Source: JAKPQD01 sp029572965
GTDB taxonomy: Bacteria; Bacteroidota; Bacteroidia; Bacteroidales; DTGW01
Assembly: GCA_035374585.1 (NCBI GenBank)
Contig: DAOSPF010000006.1
Span: 14,162 to 78,161 of the forward strand
Direction: 5' to 3'
DNA: 64,000 nt
The position numbers and the translations under genes were made by a program. Of the stretch, positions 16,036 through 24,875 are shown piece after piece (within the stretch, counting starts at the first letter, position 1; the number at the start of each line of letters is the position of its first letter). The notes under the pieces are model-generated. The model was given only the letters and a program-made list of their open reading frames with translations. It was not told the DNA's origin and ran no database searches.

Positions 16036-17178
16036 TTAGTATTTTATTTCTAACCAATTTTCAAAATTATTGATATTAACTACTTCAAATGAAGAATCTG
16101 GATATGCGTTTTTCCATTGTGTCGGGATTTTAACCTTTGATTCCTTCCATTTTAATTCATATCCAAATAAAGTTCCATCACGTTCCTCTACCCAGTCTAT
16201 TTCTTGTTGTTCATAAGTTCTCCAAAAGTAATTGTTTGAAGAGATTCTTTTATATTCTTGATATTTAATCCGTTCACTAATCATATAGTTTTCCCATAAT
16301 TGACCAATATCGTTACGAGACTCTATTGGGTTGAAATTAGCAATTACCGCATTCCTTATCCCATTATCAAGAAAATACCATCTTGAACTTTTAGTAATTT
16401 CTTTTCTAAGGTTTCTGCTAAATCCTTCTACTTTATGAAGAATATAAACCTTGCTCAATAAGTCAAGATATTTCTCAACTGTGTTTTTGCTAATTGATAA
16501 TTGTTGGCCTAACTCTTGAAGAGACACCTCCTTGCCTAATTGAAATGCAATCAAACGCAATAAATTGAATATTGTTTGAGAGTTTTTTATGTTTTCATAA
16601 ACCAGAATATCCTTTAACAGATAGGAACTTACCATTTCATTTAAATATTCAATCTTATCTTTTTTGTCAGGCAAATGAAGGAGTTCTGGATAGTTTCCTA
16701 AAACTAATCTTTCCCTTAATTTATCCGTTTTTGATATACGATCTTCGATTTGGCTATATTCTCTTTCGGACAAAGCATATAAATTAAATGTATATTTACG
16801 ACCAGTTAATGGTTCTCCAGCCTCTCGATTAATATCAAATGATGATGAGCCAGATATTATTATTTTAAGTCCTTCAATTTCATCAATCATTAATTTAAGT
16901 TTCACACCAATATCAGGAATTTTTTGAGCTTCATCAATAAAAAGAAATTTATACGACCCTAAAAGTTGCCTATAATTTTCTATCGTCCTTATTGCTAATT
17001 TATCATGGACATTAATATCTTCCCCATTTAATCTTAGGACTGGTTCATTAACCTTTTCCAAAATCTTTTTTACGAGCATGGTTTTCCCTACACGTCTTGC
17101 TCCATATACTATTACAACCTTATTTGATTGAAGCTTATTTAATAAATTTTCAGTTATCTCTCTGACTAAATAATTCAT
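16036..17178 (-). CDS. AAA+ ATPase with DUF4143 domain
   Basis: 380 residues from the ATG at 17178. The AAA_14 domain has Walker A VYGARRVGKTML, Walker B FLFIDEAQKIP and sensor IIISGSSSFD. The C-terminal DUF4143 part contains a winged-helix segment (LGQQLSISKNTVEKYLDLLSKVYILHKV) and ends with an ELKW-type nuclease-like strand (LFGYELKWKES). Cellular role is unknown; such proteins are common in Bacteroidota and are sometimes viewed as selfish or defence-linked. A homologous but distinct gene is at 58087-59280. AT-rich and single-gene. Confidence 0.85.
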   Translation of the reverse strand: MNYLVREITENLLNKLQSNKVVIVYGARRVGKTMLVKKILEKVNEPVLRLNGEDINVHDKLAIRTIENYRQLLGSYKFLFIDEAQKIPDIGVKLKLMIDEIEGLKIIISGSSSFDINREAGEPLTGRKYTFNLYALSEREYSQIEDRISKTDKLRERLVLGNYPELLHLPDKKDKIEYLNEMVSSYLLKDILVYENIKNSQTIFNLLRLIAFQLGKEVSLQELGQQLSISKNTVEKYLDLLSKVYILHKVEGFSRNLRKEITKSSRWYFLDNGIRNAVIANFNPIESRNDIGQLWENYMISERIKYQEYKRISSNNYFWRTYEQQEIDWVEERDGTLFGYELKWKESKVKIPTQWKNAYPDSSFEVVNINNFENWLEIKY

Positions 17179-17475
17179 AATTCCGTCAATTTTGTGACGC
17201 AATTTAGTTTATTTCCGTCAAATATCCAAATTATGCAAAAAAATATTAGAATCAAAAAAACAGCGATGCTGCAAATACTGCCACTCCTGTAAAGCAAAAT
17301 GCAATTCACCTTTTTATACCTCGGTAATACTCGCTTTGATAACCAACGGATGAAATAAGCTGATAATAAGTCCATCGAGATTTGTATTTTTTTTGAATAA
17401 GTGTTCTAACTCACTTTTGAGTTTATGGTTTCAACTTTTTCCTGAAAACTTTGTTTCAAGGCTAAAGCATAAATA

Positions 17476-18201
17476 ATGTCTTCTTCAAATTTGTATATCA
17501 CTCAGGATACTGAGCTGTCTGATATTGTCAGGGCTTATCCCGGGTCAATGCTATTTCTTGAGCATTTTGACATTCATGTACCTTTTCAAACAAAGACGGT
17601 TGACAAAATATGTAGTGAACACAATATAAGCAGCGATTTGTTTATCGCTTTTGCTAATCTTTATCTGGGAAAGGATTCTTACCAAATTCCCAAGCTCAGA
17701 TTTTCTGACCTTCCGGCTATCATCAGGTACTTACATAACAACCATAAATACTATTTGGACGAGATATATCCCAAAATACAGCAGTGTATAAAGTTAATTA
17801 TGGGATTGAACGACCTGGATGAAAGCAAACTGGTGGAAAAATTTTTCCAGGATTATTTTAACGAAGTGAGAGAGCACCTTAACTATGAAAATAGTGTTGT
17901 ATTTCCTTTTGTTACTGGTCTTTATGATGTTTTTATAAATAAAATCCCTTACAGGCAACGCAACGCTTATTCAGTAAGCGAATATAAAGATCATCACAGC
18001 GATATTGAAGAGAAGCTCGACGACCTGATGAGCCTGCTGATAAAGTACCTGCCTCACAAAAATGACCAACAGGCAAGGCGCGAATTATTTCACCTGTTGG
18101 TTGAGTTAGATTACGATTTGAAGGTACATGCCCGCATCGAGGATTTGATATTGGTTCCTTTGGTTGAAAAACTGGAAAAACAACTGAATGCAAAGCCATG
18201 A
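17476..18201 (+). CDS. Hemerythrin HHE-domain protein (Ric/YtfE-like)
   Basis: 241 residues. An N-terminal ScdA_N-like segment (DTELSDIVRAYPGSMLFLEHF) is followed by a four-helix hemerythrin domain with its His/Glu ligands in LHNNHKYYLDEI, REHLNYENSVVFPF, YKDHHSDIEEKL and KVHARIEDLILVPLV. Proteins of this type carry a diiron centre used in oxygen or NO sensing or in repair of damaged iron centres. It overlaps the LuxR-type gene by 4 bases (ATGA), so the two are translated together, and the iron transporter FeoAB lies downstream. Confidence 0.9.
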   Translation: MSSSNLYITQDTELSDIVRAYPGSMLFLEHFDIHVPFQTKTVDKICSEHNISSDLFIAFANLYLGKDSYQIPKLRFSDLPAIIRYLHNNHKYYLDEIYPKIQQCIKLIMGLNDLDESKLVEKFFQDYFNEVREHLNYENSVVFPFVTGLYDVFINKIPYRQRNAYSVSEYKDHHSDIEEKLDDLMSLLIKYLPHKNDQQARRELFHLLVELDYDLKVHARIEDLILVPLVEKLEKQLNAKP

Positions 18202-18803
18202 GCAAGGTAACCAATATAATAGTTGTCGAAACATCATCGGTGCTTTATGAAGGGCTTGTTCAGGTTATTTCGCATGCTGGCATGCCTTTGCATATCAGGC
18301 AGGCCGGAAATATTGATGATGCTGAAAAATTTATTTGTGCTAAACCTGAAAGCCTTGTAATTGTTAATCCGGCAATAATTCAGCATAATGTAAAAAGCTT
18401 CCAATCGCTTAAGAATAATTGGGACAAAGCGCACTGGATGGCATTGGTTTACTTGCATTATGACCAGCAGGTCCTGGGGCTTTTTGATGGTATTATTAGT
18501 ATTTCGGATAGTCCAGGAACAATTATTTCTACTATTAAAAAAGTTCTTTCTTCTAAACATTCCCAAAATACTTATATTTCTGAAGATATTCTTAGTGAAC
18601 GGGAAGTGGAAGTCCTGCAATTATTGGCTGTTGGGCTTTCAAACAAAGAGATTGCCGATAAACTGAGCATAAGCATTAATACTGTTATCACCCATAGGAA
18701 AAACATCTCGCAAAAGACCGGAATTAAAACTGTCTCGGGTTTGACTATCTATGCTGTTGTAAATAAGTATATTACGCTTGAAAGTGTAAAACCTATGGTT
18801 TAA
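18198..18803 (+). CDS. LuxR-type regulator with degenerate receiver domain
   Basis: 201 residues. The C-terminal LuxR/NarL helix-turn-helix is standard (LSEREVEVLQLLAVGLSNKEIADKL, then SINTVITHRKNI). The N-terminal half aligns with a receiver fold, but the acidic pair is VVET instead of DD and the phospho-acceptor position reads VIVNP, with Asn for Asp, so classical phosphorylation is not possible. With the overlapping hemerythrin gene this suggests a regulator controlled by protein contact or by the diiron protein rather than by a kinase. Confidence 0.88.
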   Translation: MSKVTNIIVVETSSVLYEGLVQVISHAGMPLHIRQAGNIDDAEKFICAKPESLVIVNPAIIQHNVKSFQSLKNNWDKAHWMALVYLHYDQQVLGLFDGIISISDSPGTIISTIKKVLSSKHSQNTYISEDILSEREVEVLQLLAVGLSNKEIADKLSISINTVITHRKNISQKTGIKTVSGLTIYAVVNKYITLESVKPMV

Positions 18804-19363
18804 TATATTATTCTAAAGATAATTTATTAATTAACGTGAGTTCGATGTAAAAAATCATTTTCATTGAGTTATTCAGTAATAAGCCATTATTTCCATGCAA
18901 CTTTTTTATCGAAAAAAGTTGCTCAAAAACTCTTATCGCCTTAACTCTTTCACCCTCGAAGCCTTTTAATGTTGCAATATGCAAACAAAGGAATGTTAGG
19001 CTTCTCGGCCGAAATCGAACAAAAAGGCGATGAAAAGGAATTTTTTTCTTTTTAATGCTTCGCCTTTTTCATAGAAACGTCTCTGCTATTGGCCTGACGA
19101 AAATGGCGTTAAGAAAAAAGCTTTATCGACGAAGCGAGTTATTGCCCGGAGCCGTTGATAAAGCTTTTTTTAGCCAATTTACGTCAAGCCTTGAATTTTT
19201 GGAACTTTTGCTTCAAGGCAAAAGTTAGGAAGCTTTTGCTAATACCTGTAAATATTAGCTATGTAAGCATTCTTAGACTCTCGTTATTATAATGTTGAAT
19301 TGACGTTAATTTAGCCTCCTCATTTATGATGAGGATTATCTTTTTTTTCATCATATCTTGGTA
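18804..19363. repeat. Gene-free stretch with a chain of hairpins
   Basis: No plausible coding region between the LuxR-type gene and the porin promoter. It contains GCAACTTTTTT/AAAAAAGTTGC (4-base loop, about 18897-18922), AAAAAGGCGA/TCGCCTTTTT (about 19020-19076), a 100-base imperfect hairpin at 19091-19190 with an inner arm AAAAAAGCTTTATC/GATAAAGCTTTTTT, and AACTTTTGC/GCAAAAGTT (about 19202-19227). The first may act as a terminator for the upstream pair. The rest looks like a palindromic intergenic repeat. Confidence 0.65.
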
Positions 19364-19394
19364 TTTCACACCTCTTGGGCCAAAGCTACTTTTG
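19364..19394 (+). promoter_or_regulatory. Promoter of the OprB-like porin gene
   Basis: TTTC at 19364-19367 (one mismatch to TTTG), 19 bases, then TACTTTTG at 19387-19394, an exact -7 match, 29 bases before the start codon. Confidence 0.55.
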
Positions 19395-19423
19395 CTGTGT
19401 AAATAATTAAAACACAACAAAAA

Positions 19424-20566
19424 ATGAAAAAGATATACACGTTGGCTCTTTCGCTTTTCTTCGTTACATCCATCATTGCCCAAACGTCAGAAAACAATTC
19501 GGACGACCCTTTGCTGCTTGAGGCGTCTTATACCTGCGATAACGTAAGCAACCTGGCTGGGGGTATCAAAACTGGCTATGGTTATTTGGGCATGGCTACT
19601 ATACGTATTGGTTTTGATACCGAAAAAGCCGGGCTGTGGAAGGGCGGACAGCTTTTTGTCAATGCTGCAAACACTCACGGGGCAACACCTTCGGCTGATT
19701 TGCTCGGCGATATGCAGGTAGCTTCTAACATTGAGGCAGGCAACCATACATACTTGCAGGAATTTTGGCTTAAACAGGCTGTTGGCCATGTCGAACTCAC
19801 TGTTGGTTTGCAGGATTTGAATGTAGAGTTTGCCAATTCTGAGCATGGCGCGTTGTTTTTGAACAGTTCGTTTGGGATTCTTCCCATTATTTCTGGCAAC
19901 GTTGCAGCGCCTATTTTTCCGCTTACCTCGTTGGGCTTGACAGCCAAGTGGAATATAACCGAAAAAACCTCATGGCTCAACGCCGCTTATGATGGCAGTC
20001 CTACGGATTTTGACTATAACCCGCACAACATTAAGTGGGAGTTTGTTTCAGGCGATGGGTTGCTGGCTATTTCTGAGTTACAGCAAAGCCTTGATATTGT
20101 TGGTTTGCCCGGAACGTATAAGTTAGGAATTTATTCACATAGCCATATTGTCGAAAATAACTTTAATTCAACATTAGCCGACTCGTTAAACTACAACACT
20201 TTTGGGGCTTATGTTTATGCAGACCAAAAAGTATGGGCGCAGGCCGAACGAAGCCTTGGATTTTTTGTTCAGGCAGGTTATAGCCCCTCTAAAATCAGCG
20301 TCAATAATGCGTATATTGGCATAGGGGCCAACCTGACCGGGATGTTGAGCAAAGCTAAAGATGATGTGCTTGGTCTGGCTGTTGCCCACGAAAACTTTAA
20401 CAATGGCTTAGGTAGCGAAACCACGATAGAACTGACCTGGCAAAAACAGTTGTTCAGAAACATTTTTATACAGCCTGATTTACAATATATCATTAAGCCT
20501 TCCGGTAAAAATAGTGGCTTAGAAAATTGTTTGGCTGGAATTATCAGACTTGGTTTGGCTTTTTAG
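19424..20566 (+). CDS. OprB-like carbohydrate-selective porin
   Basis: 380 residues with a signal peptide (cleavage near IIAQ-TSE, about residue 20) and an OprB-type beta-barrel, recognisable from NLAGGIKTGYGYLGMATIRI, GGQLFVNAANTHG, NSSFGILPIIS and AQAERSLGFFVQAGYSPS. The last strand ends in IIRLGLAF with terminal Phe, as for outer-membrane insertion. It has its own promoter and lies just before feoAB. Sugar specificity is not evident, and in this iron-related setting it could pass other small solutes. Confidence 0.87.
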   Translation: MKKIYTLALSLFFVTSIIAQTSENNSDDPLLLEASYTCDNVSNLAGGIKTGYGYLGMATIRIGFDTEKAGLWKGGQLFVNAANTHGATPSADLLGDMQVASNIEAGNHTYLQEFWLKQAVGHVELTVGLQDLNVEFANSEHGALFLNSSFGILPIISGNVAAPIFPLTSLGLTAKWNITEKTSWLNAAYDGSPTDFDYNPHNIKWEFVSGDGLLAISELQQSLDIVGLPGTYKLGIYSHSHIVENNFNSTLADSLNYNTFGAYVYADQKVWAQAERSLGFFVQAGYSPSKISVNNAYIGIGANLTGMLSKAKDDVLGLAVAHENFNNGLGSETTIELTWQKQLFRNIFIQPDLQYIIKPSGKNSGLENCLAGIIRLGLAF

Positions 20567-20700
20567 TTAATCGATATTTTTAATAACTCGAAATAATTCT
20601 TGATTAATAATGACTCATTGAAATTAGGTTTATGAATGTTATTATAGCAATGACTTTGAAATAATGGCTGCGAAGCAGACAAATAGATATTCCTTATTTT

Positions 20701-20790
20701 GGCTGTGAACTGTCTGAACGAATCCGATAGGCGGAGTGAGTTTTCACAGCCAGTCTTTTTTGGTTTCTTTTTTTGACAAAAAAAAGAAAC
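20701..20790 (+). repeat. Two-hairpin intergenic element, possible terminator
   Basis: GGCTGTGAA (20701-20709) pairs with TTCACAGCC (20743-20751), followed by AGTCTTTTTTGG; then GTTTCTTTTTTT/AAAAAAAAGAAAC forms a second hairpin at 20763-20790. The first stem plus T-run could end the porin transcript. The layout (hairpin, loop with CGAATCC, second T/A hairpin) looks like a dispersed element. Confidence 0.5.
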
Positions 20791-20857
20791 AATTGAATAA
20801 CAGAATATTAGTCTATTACTGCAGTTCTATAGTTGAACTCTCGTTAAACAATATATA

Positions 20858-23323
20858 ATGCAATTATCAGAATTAACAAATAATCAGCAGGCCGTAATTG
20901 CCAAAGTATCTGGTCACGGCGCTTTTCGCAAACGTATTACCGAAATGGGCTTTGTCCGTGGCAAAATGGTGAAAGTAATCAAAAATGCCCCGCTACAAGA
21001 CCCTATTGAATATGAAATTATGGGTTATAACGTGTCGTTGCGTCGTAGCGAAGCTGCATTAATTGAGGTTGTCCGTGAAGAAGGAGCGGAAACAATCGTC
21101 CAGTCAGGTTTTGAAGGAACAATAGTTGACGATCGCCTCAAAATTTCGCTAAAAGAAAAGGGTAATACTATCCATGTGGCATTGGTAGGGAATCCCAATA
21201 GTGGCAAAACCACTTTGTTCAACCATGCCTCGGGTTCGCACGAAAGAGTGGGTAACTATGGCGGTGTTACGGTAGATGCCAAAGAAGCTTATATTGCTTT
21301 TGAAGACTATCAGTTGAAAGTGACCGACCTGCCCGGCACGTATTCCATCACCGAATATACGCCCGAAGAGCTTTTTGTGCGTAACCATATTGCTGAGAAG
21401 ATGCCCGATGTTGTGGTCAATGTGATTGATGCTTCCAACCTTGAGCGTAATTTATTCCTCACCACACAGCTTATCGACATGAATATCAAAGTGGTTATCG
21501 CCCTCAATATGTATGATGAGCTGGAACAAAAAGGCATTTCGCTTGATGATGATGCCCTGGGTAGGATGCTTGGAATACCCATAATTCCTACTGTTGCTGT
21601 GAAAGGGCAGGGAATAATCGCGCTGATTGCAAAAATAGTGGAAGTGTATGAAGACAGAGACCCGGTGGTACGGCATATTCATATAAACTATGGCAATACT
21701 ATTGAAGATTCAATTGCCCGTATCCAGGCTGAGTTGAAGAAAAGTAAAGAGTTGACCGACCGCTTTTCGACCCGCTATTTGGCTATTAAGCTTATTGAAA
21801 ACGACAAAGCCACGCTCAGTCAGCTTAAAAGCTTTTTTAATTTTGAAAATATTGAAAAAATAAGCCAGGCTGAGATACAGAAGCTCGAAAAAGAGTACCA
21901 CGAGAAATCAGAAACGGTGATTGCCGATGCTAAATATGGCTTTATTGCTGGGGCTTTGCGCGAAACTTGTTCAGGTTGTGCTGAAAATACAACCAACAAG
22001 AAATGGAATGTTGATTTTCTGCTAACCCACAAATACTGGGGATTCCCTATTTTCTTCTTTTTCATGTGGCTAATGTTTCAGGCTACTTTTTCACTGGGCA
22101 GCATCCCAATGGATTGGATTGACGCAGGCATAGCCTTTATTGGAAGCCAGTTGGGTAATCTGCTTCCCGAAGGAGCCGTGCACGACCTCCTTATTGATGG
22201 CATCATTGGCGGGGTAGGAGGGGTTATTATATTTCTTCCCAATATCCTCATCTTGTTTTTCTTCATCTCACTGATGGAAGATACAGGCTATATGGCCCGT
22301 GTTTCCTTTATCATGGACAAACTTATGCACAAGATTGGCCTGCATGGCAAGTCTTTCATTCCTTTGCTGATGGGGTTTGGGTGCAATGTTCCAGCTGTAA
22401 TGGCTACCCGTACGCTCGAAAATCGCAAAGACCGCATAATGACTATGCTCATCACCCCGTTTATGTCGTGTAGTGCACGTTTGCCGGTTTATGTGCTGAT
22501 CATTTCTGCTTTCTTCCCTAAAAACCAGGGATTGGTGTTGTTTTCGGTTTATTTTATCGGAATTATCCTGGCTGTGCTGATTGCGCTATTGTTGAAGAAG
22601 ACATTATTTGCAAAGCAGGACGTCCCTTTTGTAATGGAACTACCACCATACAGGGTCCCTACATTGAAGAACACTTCAAAACACATGTGGTTCAAGGGCT
22701 CACAATACATACATAAAATGGGTACGGTTATTCTCATGGCTTCCATTCTTATCTGGGCATTGAGTTATTATCCCCGAAATGTTCAGTATGCTGTGAATTA
22801 TGATGAACAGATTGAACAAATTACAGCAAATGCCACTTTGGCTGATTCAGTGAAAGAATCGAACATAGCTCAGGTTGAACTAATGAAAGTTGGAGAGCAT
22901 CAGGAACAGTCATATATTGGTCGTTTAGGAAGGTTTATTGAACCTGCAATTCAGCCGTTGGGTTTCGATTGGAAAATTGGTATCAGCATTCTTACCGGCC
23001 TTGCAGCCAAAGAGATTGTTATAGGCTCCATGGGCGTGCTATACCAGGCAGACCAGGAGGCCGATGAAAACTCAGGCAGTTTGATTGAGAAACTACAACA
23101 ACAGGAGCATAGCAGTGGCGAGCTGAAAGGCCAGAAAGTGTTTACACCTTTGGTCGCTTTTGGGTTTATGTTGTTTGTGCTCATTTATTTTCCTTGTGTA
23201 GCTGTTATTGCAGCTATTAAGAAGGAGTCGAGCTGGGGATGGGCTGTATTTACAATGTTTTATACCACAGCAATTGCTTGGTTAGTAGCATTTGCAAATT
23301 ATCAGATTGGAAGTTTGTTTTAA
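20858..23323 (+). CDS. feoB: Fused FeoA-FeoB ferrous iron transporter
   Basis: 821 residues. An SH3-like FeoA domain occupies 1-72, then a GTP-binding domain with G1 GNPNSGKT at 111-118, G2 region VGNYGGVTVD, G3 DLPGTYS and G4 NMYD, a helical insert, and a membrane domain with the two Gate motifs (FGCNVPAVMATRT and GLAAKEIVIGSMGVLY). It imports Fe2+ using nucleotide hydrolysis. FeoA-FeoB fusion is usual in Bacteroidota. A FeoB-associated Cys-rich peptide follows at 23448. Confidence 0.97.
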   Translation: MQLSELTNNQQAVIAKVSGHGAFRKRITEMGFVRGKMVKVIKNAPLQDPIEYEIMGYNVSLRRSEAALIEVVREEGAETIVQSGFEGTIVDDRLKISLKEKGNTIHVALVGNPNSGKTTLFNHASGSHERVGNYGGVTVDAKEAYIAFEDYQLKVTDLPGTYSITEYTPEELFVRNHIAEKMPDVVVNVIDASNLERNLFLTTQLIDMNIKVVIALNMYDELEQKGISLDDDALGRMLGIPIIPTVAVKGQGIIALIAKIVEVYEDRDPVVRHIHINYGNTIEDSIARIQAELKKSKELTDRFSTRYLAIKLIENDKATLSQLKSFFNFENIEKISQAEIQKLEKEYHEKSETVIADAKYGFIAGALRETCSGCAENTTNKKWNVDFLLTHKYWGFPIFFFFMWLMFQATFSLGSIPMDWIDAGIAFIGSQLGNLLPEGAVHDLLIDGIIGGVGGVIIFLPNILILFFFISLMEDTGYMARVSFIMDKLMHKIGLHGKSFIPLLMGFGCNVPAVMATRTLENRKDRIMTMLITPFMSCSARLPVYVLIISAFFPKNQGLVLFSVYFIGIILAVLIALLLKKTLFAKQDVPFVMELPPYRVPTLKNTSKHMWFKGSQYIHKMGTVILMASILIWALSYYPRNVQYAVNYDEQIEQITANATLADSVKESNIAQVELMKVGEHQEQSYIGRLGRFIEPAIQPLGFDWKIGISILTGLAAKEIVIGSMGVLYQADQEADENSGSLIEKLQQQEHSSGELKGQKVFTPLVAFGFMLFVLIYFPCVAVIAAIKKESSWGWAVFTMFYTTAIAWLVAFANYQIGSLF

Positions 23324-23393
23324 TATTATAAAGTTCTTTAATTAAGTGACTACACCCTATTAATTTTGATTACTGTTTGTTCAGTGATGCAAA

Positions 23394-23426
23394 TCCCCTC
23401 CTTTATAAGGAGGGGTAGGGGTGGTT
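23394..23426. repeat. Dispersed CCCCTCCTTTA-AGGAGG repeat, copy B
   Basis: TCCCCTCCTTTATAAGGAGG then GGTAGGGGTGGTT: the short palindrome CCCCTCCTT-TA-TAAGGAGGGG followed by a G-rich tail. It sits between feoB and the Cys-rich peptide gene. Confidence 0.8.
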
Positions 23427-23447
23427 TTTATTAAATTTTAAAAAAAT

Positions 23448-23630
23448 ATGATACAAAACATTATTGTCTTAATGATTGTTTTTACTACAGTAGCCTATAT
23501 TATTTATGCCATTGGGCGTTCATTTAAAACAAAGAAAACATGTAATTGCGATGGATGCAGCGGCTGTGACTTAAAAGCAATAGTAAAAGCTAAAGAATTA
23601 CGAACATTGAAAATAGTCAAAAATAAATAG
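23448..23630 (+). CDS. FeoB-associated Cys-rich membrane peptide
   Basis: 60 residues: an N-terminal membrane helix (IIVLMIVFTTVAYIIYAIG) followed by a cytoplasmic CNCDGCSGC cluster and a basic tail. This is the layout of the FeoB-associated Cys-rich family found after feoB. It may bind iron or an iron-sulfur cluster at the FeoB exit. It lies 125 bases after feoB and 2 bases before the cation transporter gene. Confidence 0.9.
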   Translation: MIQNIIVLMIVFTTVAYIIYAIGRSFKTKKTCNCDGCSGCDLKAIVKAKELRTLKIVKNK

Positions 23631-23632
23631 AA

Positions 23633-24268
23633 ATGGATAAAAAGTATTTTAAATATGCTTTATGGTTAGCTGTATTTACGGTGGCTTATAACATAATTGA
23701 AGGTGTGGTGTCGGTTTGGTTAGGGGCAGGAGATGAAACCCTTGCATTGCTTGGCTTTGGAGTGGACAGTTTTATTGAAGTTGTTTCTGGTATAGGAATC
23801 TTGCAAATGATACTCCGTATTCAGAATAATCCCGACAAACCACGAGGTCGCTTCGAGATAACCGCTTTGCGCATAACGGGTTGGGGTTTTTATGTACTTG
23901 CTGTTGGTTTATTTGTTGGGGCTGCACTTAATATTTATCAGGGACATAAGCCTGAAACCACATTTTGGGGCTTTGTGATTTCTGCAATCTCCATTATTGT
24001 GATGCTTTGGTTGTATAAGTCGAAGGTAAAATATGGTAAAAAGCTCAATTCAGAGGCTATTATAGCAGATGGCCGATGCACCTTGGTTTGCATTTATATG
24101 TCTGTAATACTTCTAATATCAAGTATTGTATATGAATTTACCGGCTTTGGCTGGATTGATGCCCTTGGCGCTATTGGCCTTGCATGGTTTTCCTATTCTG
24201 AAGGAAAAGAAGCCATGGAAAAAGCTAAAGGAAAAGAATGCTGCTGTTGCGGGCATGATAATTGTTAA
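23633..24268 (+). CDS. Cation transporter, CDF-like
   Basis: 211 residues with five to six membrane helices. FGVDSFIEVVSGIG and SEAIIADGRCTLVCIY occupy the places of the paired Asp/His metal sites of cation diffusion facilitators, and the C-terminus ends in a CCCCGHDNC metal-binding tail. It lacks the usual cytoplasmic CDF dimer domain. It starts 2 bases after the Cys-rich FeoB-associated peptide, so it is probably part of the same iron or divalent-metal unit. The metal is not known. Confidence 0.8.
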   Translation: MDKKYFKYALWLAVFTVAYNIIEGVVSVWLGAGDETLALLGFGVDSFIEVVSGIGILQMILRIQNNPDKPRGRFEITALRITGWGFYVLAVGLFVGAALNIYQGHKPETTFWGFVISAISIIVMLWLYKSKVKYGKKLNSEAIIADGRCTLVCIYMSVILLISSIVYEFTGFGWIDALGAIGLAWFSYSEGKEAMEKAKGKECCCCGHDNC

Positions 24269-24356
24269 GCTCTAATATATTTCTACATTTGGAGAAATAC
24301 AATTCTTTCATTTCTTTTGTATTTCAATTAGTCATTCGTAATTCGTCATTGAATTT

Positions 24357-24773
24357 ATGCCCATCACCGAAAAAACCGAAACGGAATTTGAATTTCGTAC
24401 CAGCCGCAGCTCTGGTGCCGGAGGACAGAATGTCAATAAGGTAGAGACAAGGGTTGAACTATGGTTCAATATTCTGCAATCCACATCTTTGACAGATAAT
24501 GAAAAAATGTTGATTTCAGAGCGTTTGTCTGCCAAACTTACTAAAGACGGCTGGCTTCGGGTGGTTTCGCAAAATGAGCGTTCGCAACTGGCCAATAAAA
24601 AGCGGGCAATTGCCAAGTTTTATCATATCATGGAGCAGGCATTATGGGTTGATGTTACCCGGGTTGCTACCCGTCCTACACGTGCTTCTAAATTGAAAAA
24701 AAAGGAAGCAAAGATCAAACACTCCTCAGTAAAGAAGGCTCGTTCAAAAGATTGGAGTAAGGAAAGGGAATAA
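24357..24773 (+). CDS. arfB: Alternative ribosome-rescue factor ArfB (peptidyl-tRNA hydrolase)
   Basis: 138 residues with the release-factor GGQ motif in SSGAGGQNVNKVET near the N-terminus and a basic C-terminal tail (SKLKKKEAKIKHSSVKKARSKDW) that in ArfB enters the empty mRNA channel. It frees peptides from stalled ribosomes. The length matches the family (~140). The start is the ATG at 24357. Confidence 0.94.
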   Translation: MPITEKTETEFEFRTSRSSGAGGQNVNKVETRVELWFNILQSTSLTDNEKMLISERLSAKLTKDGWLRVVSQNERSQLANKKRAIAKFYHIMEQALWVDVTRVATRPTRASKLKKKEAKIKHSSVKKARSKDWSKERE

Positions 24774-24800
24774 ACAGCAGTTAGTTATTGCTTTTCTTTT

Positions 24801-24830
24801 CTCTCCTTTACAAGGAGGGGTTGGGGTGGT
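24801..24830. repeat. Dispersed CTCTCCTTTACAAGGAGG repeat, copy C
   Basis: CTCTCCTTTACAAGGAGGGG followed by TTGGGGTGGT. Same layout as copy B. Its TTG at 24821-24823 falls at the -33 position of the hrpB promoter. Confidence 0.8.
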
Positions 24831-24852
24831 ATTTAATAATTCACTATTTTTG
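24820..24852 (+). promoter_or_regulatory. hrpB promoter, -33 inside a repeat
   Basis: GTTG at 24820-24823, 21 bases, then TATTTTTG at 24845-24852, an exact -7 box. The -33 part lies in dispersed repeat copy C. Confidence 0.55.
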
Positions 24853-24875
24853 CTCCTTCAAAATTTATAAAAACC

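Noticed and set aside
17175..17375. 66-codon open frame on the minus strand upstream of the AAA ATPase gene
   Set aside because: It overlaps the start of the ATPase gene, has no family features, and its composition matches AT-rich spacer.
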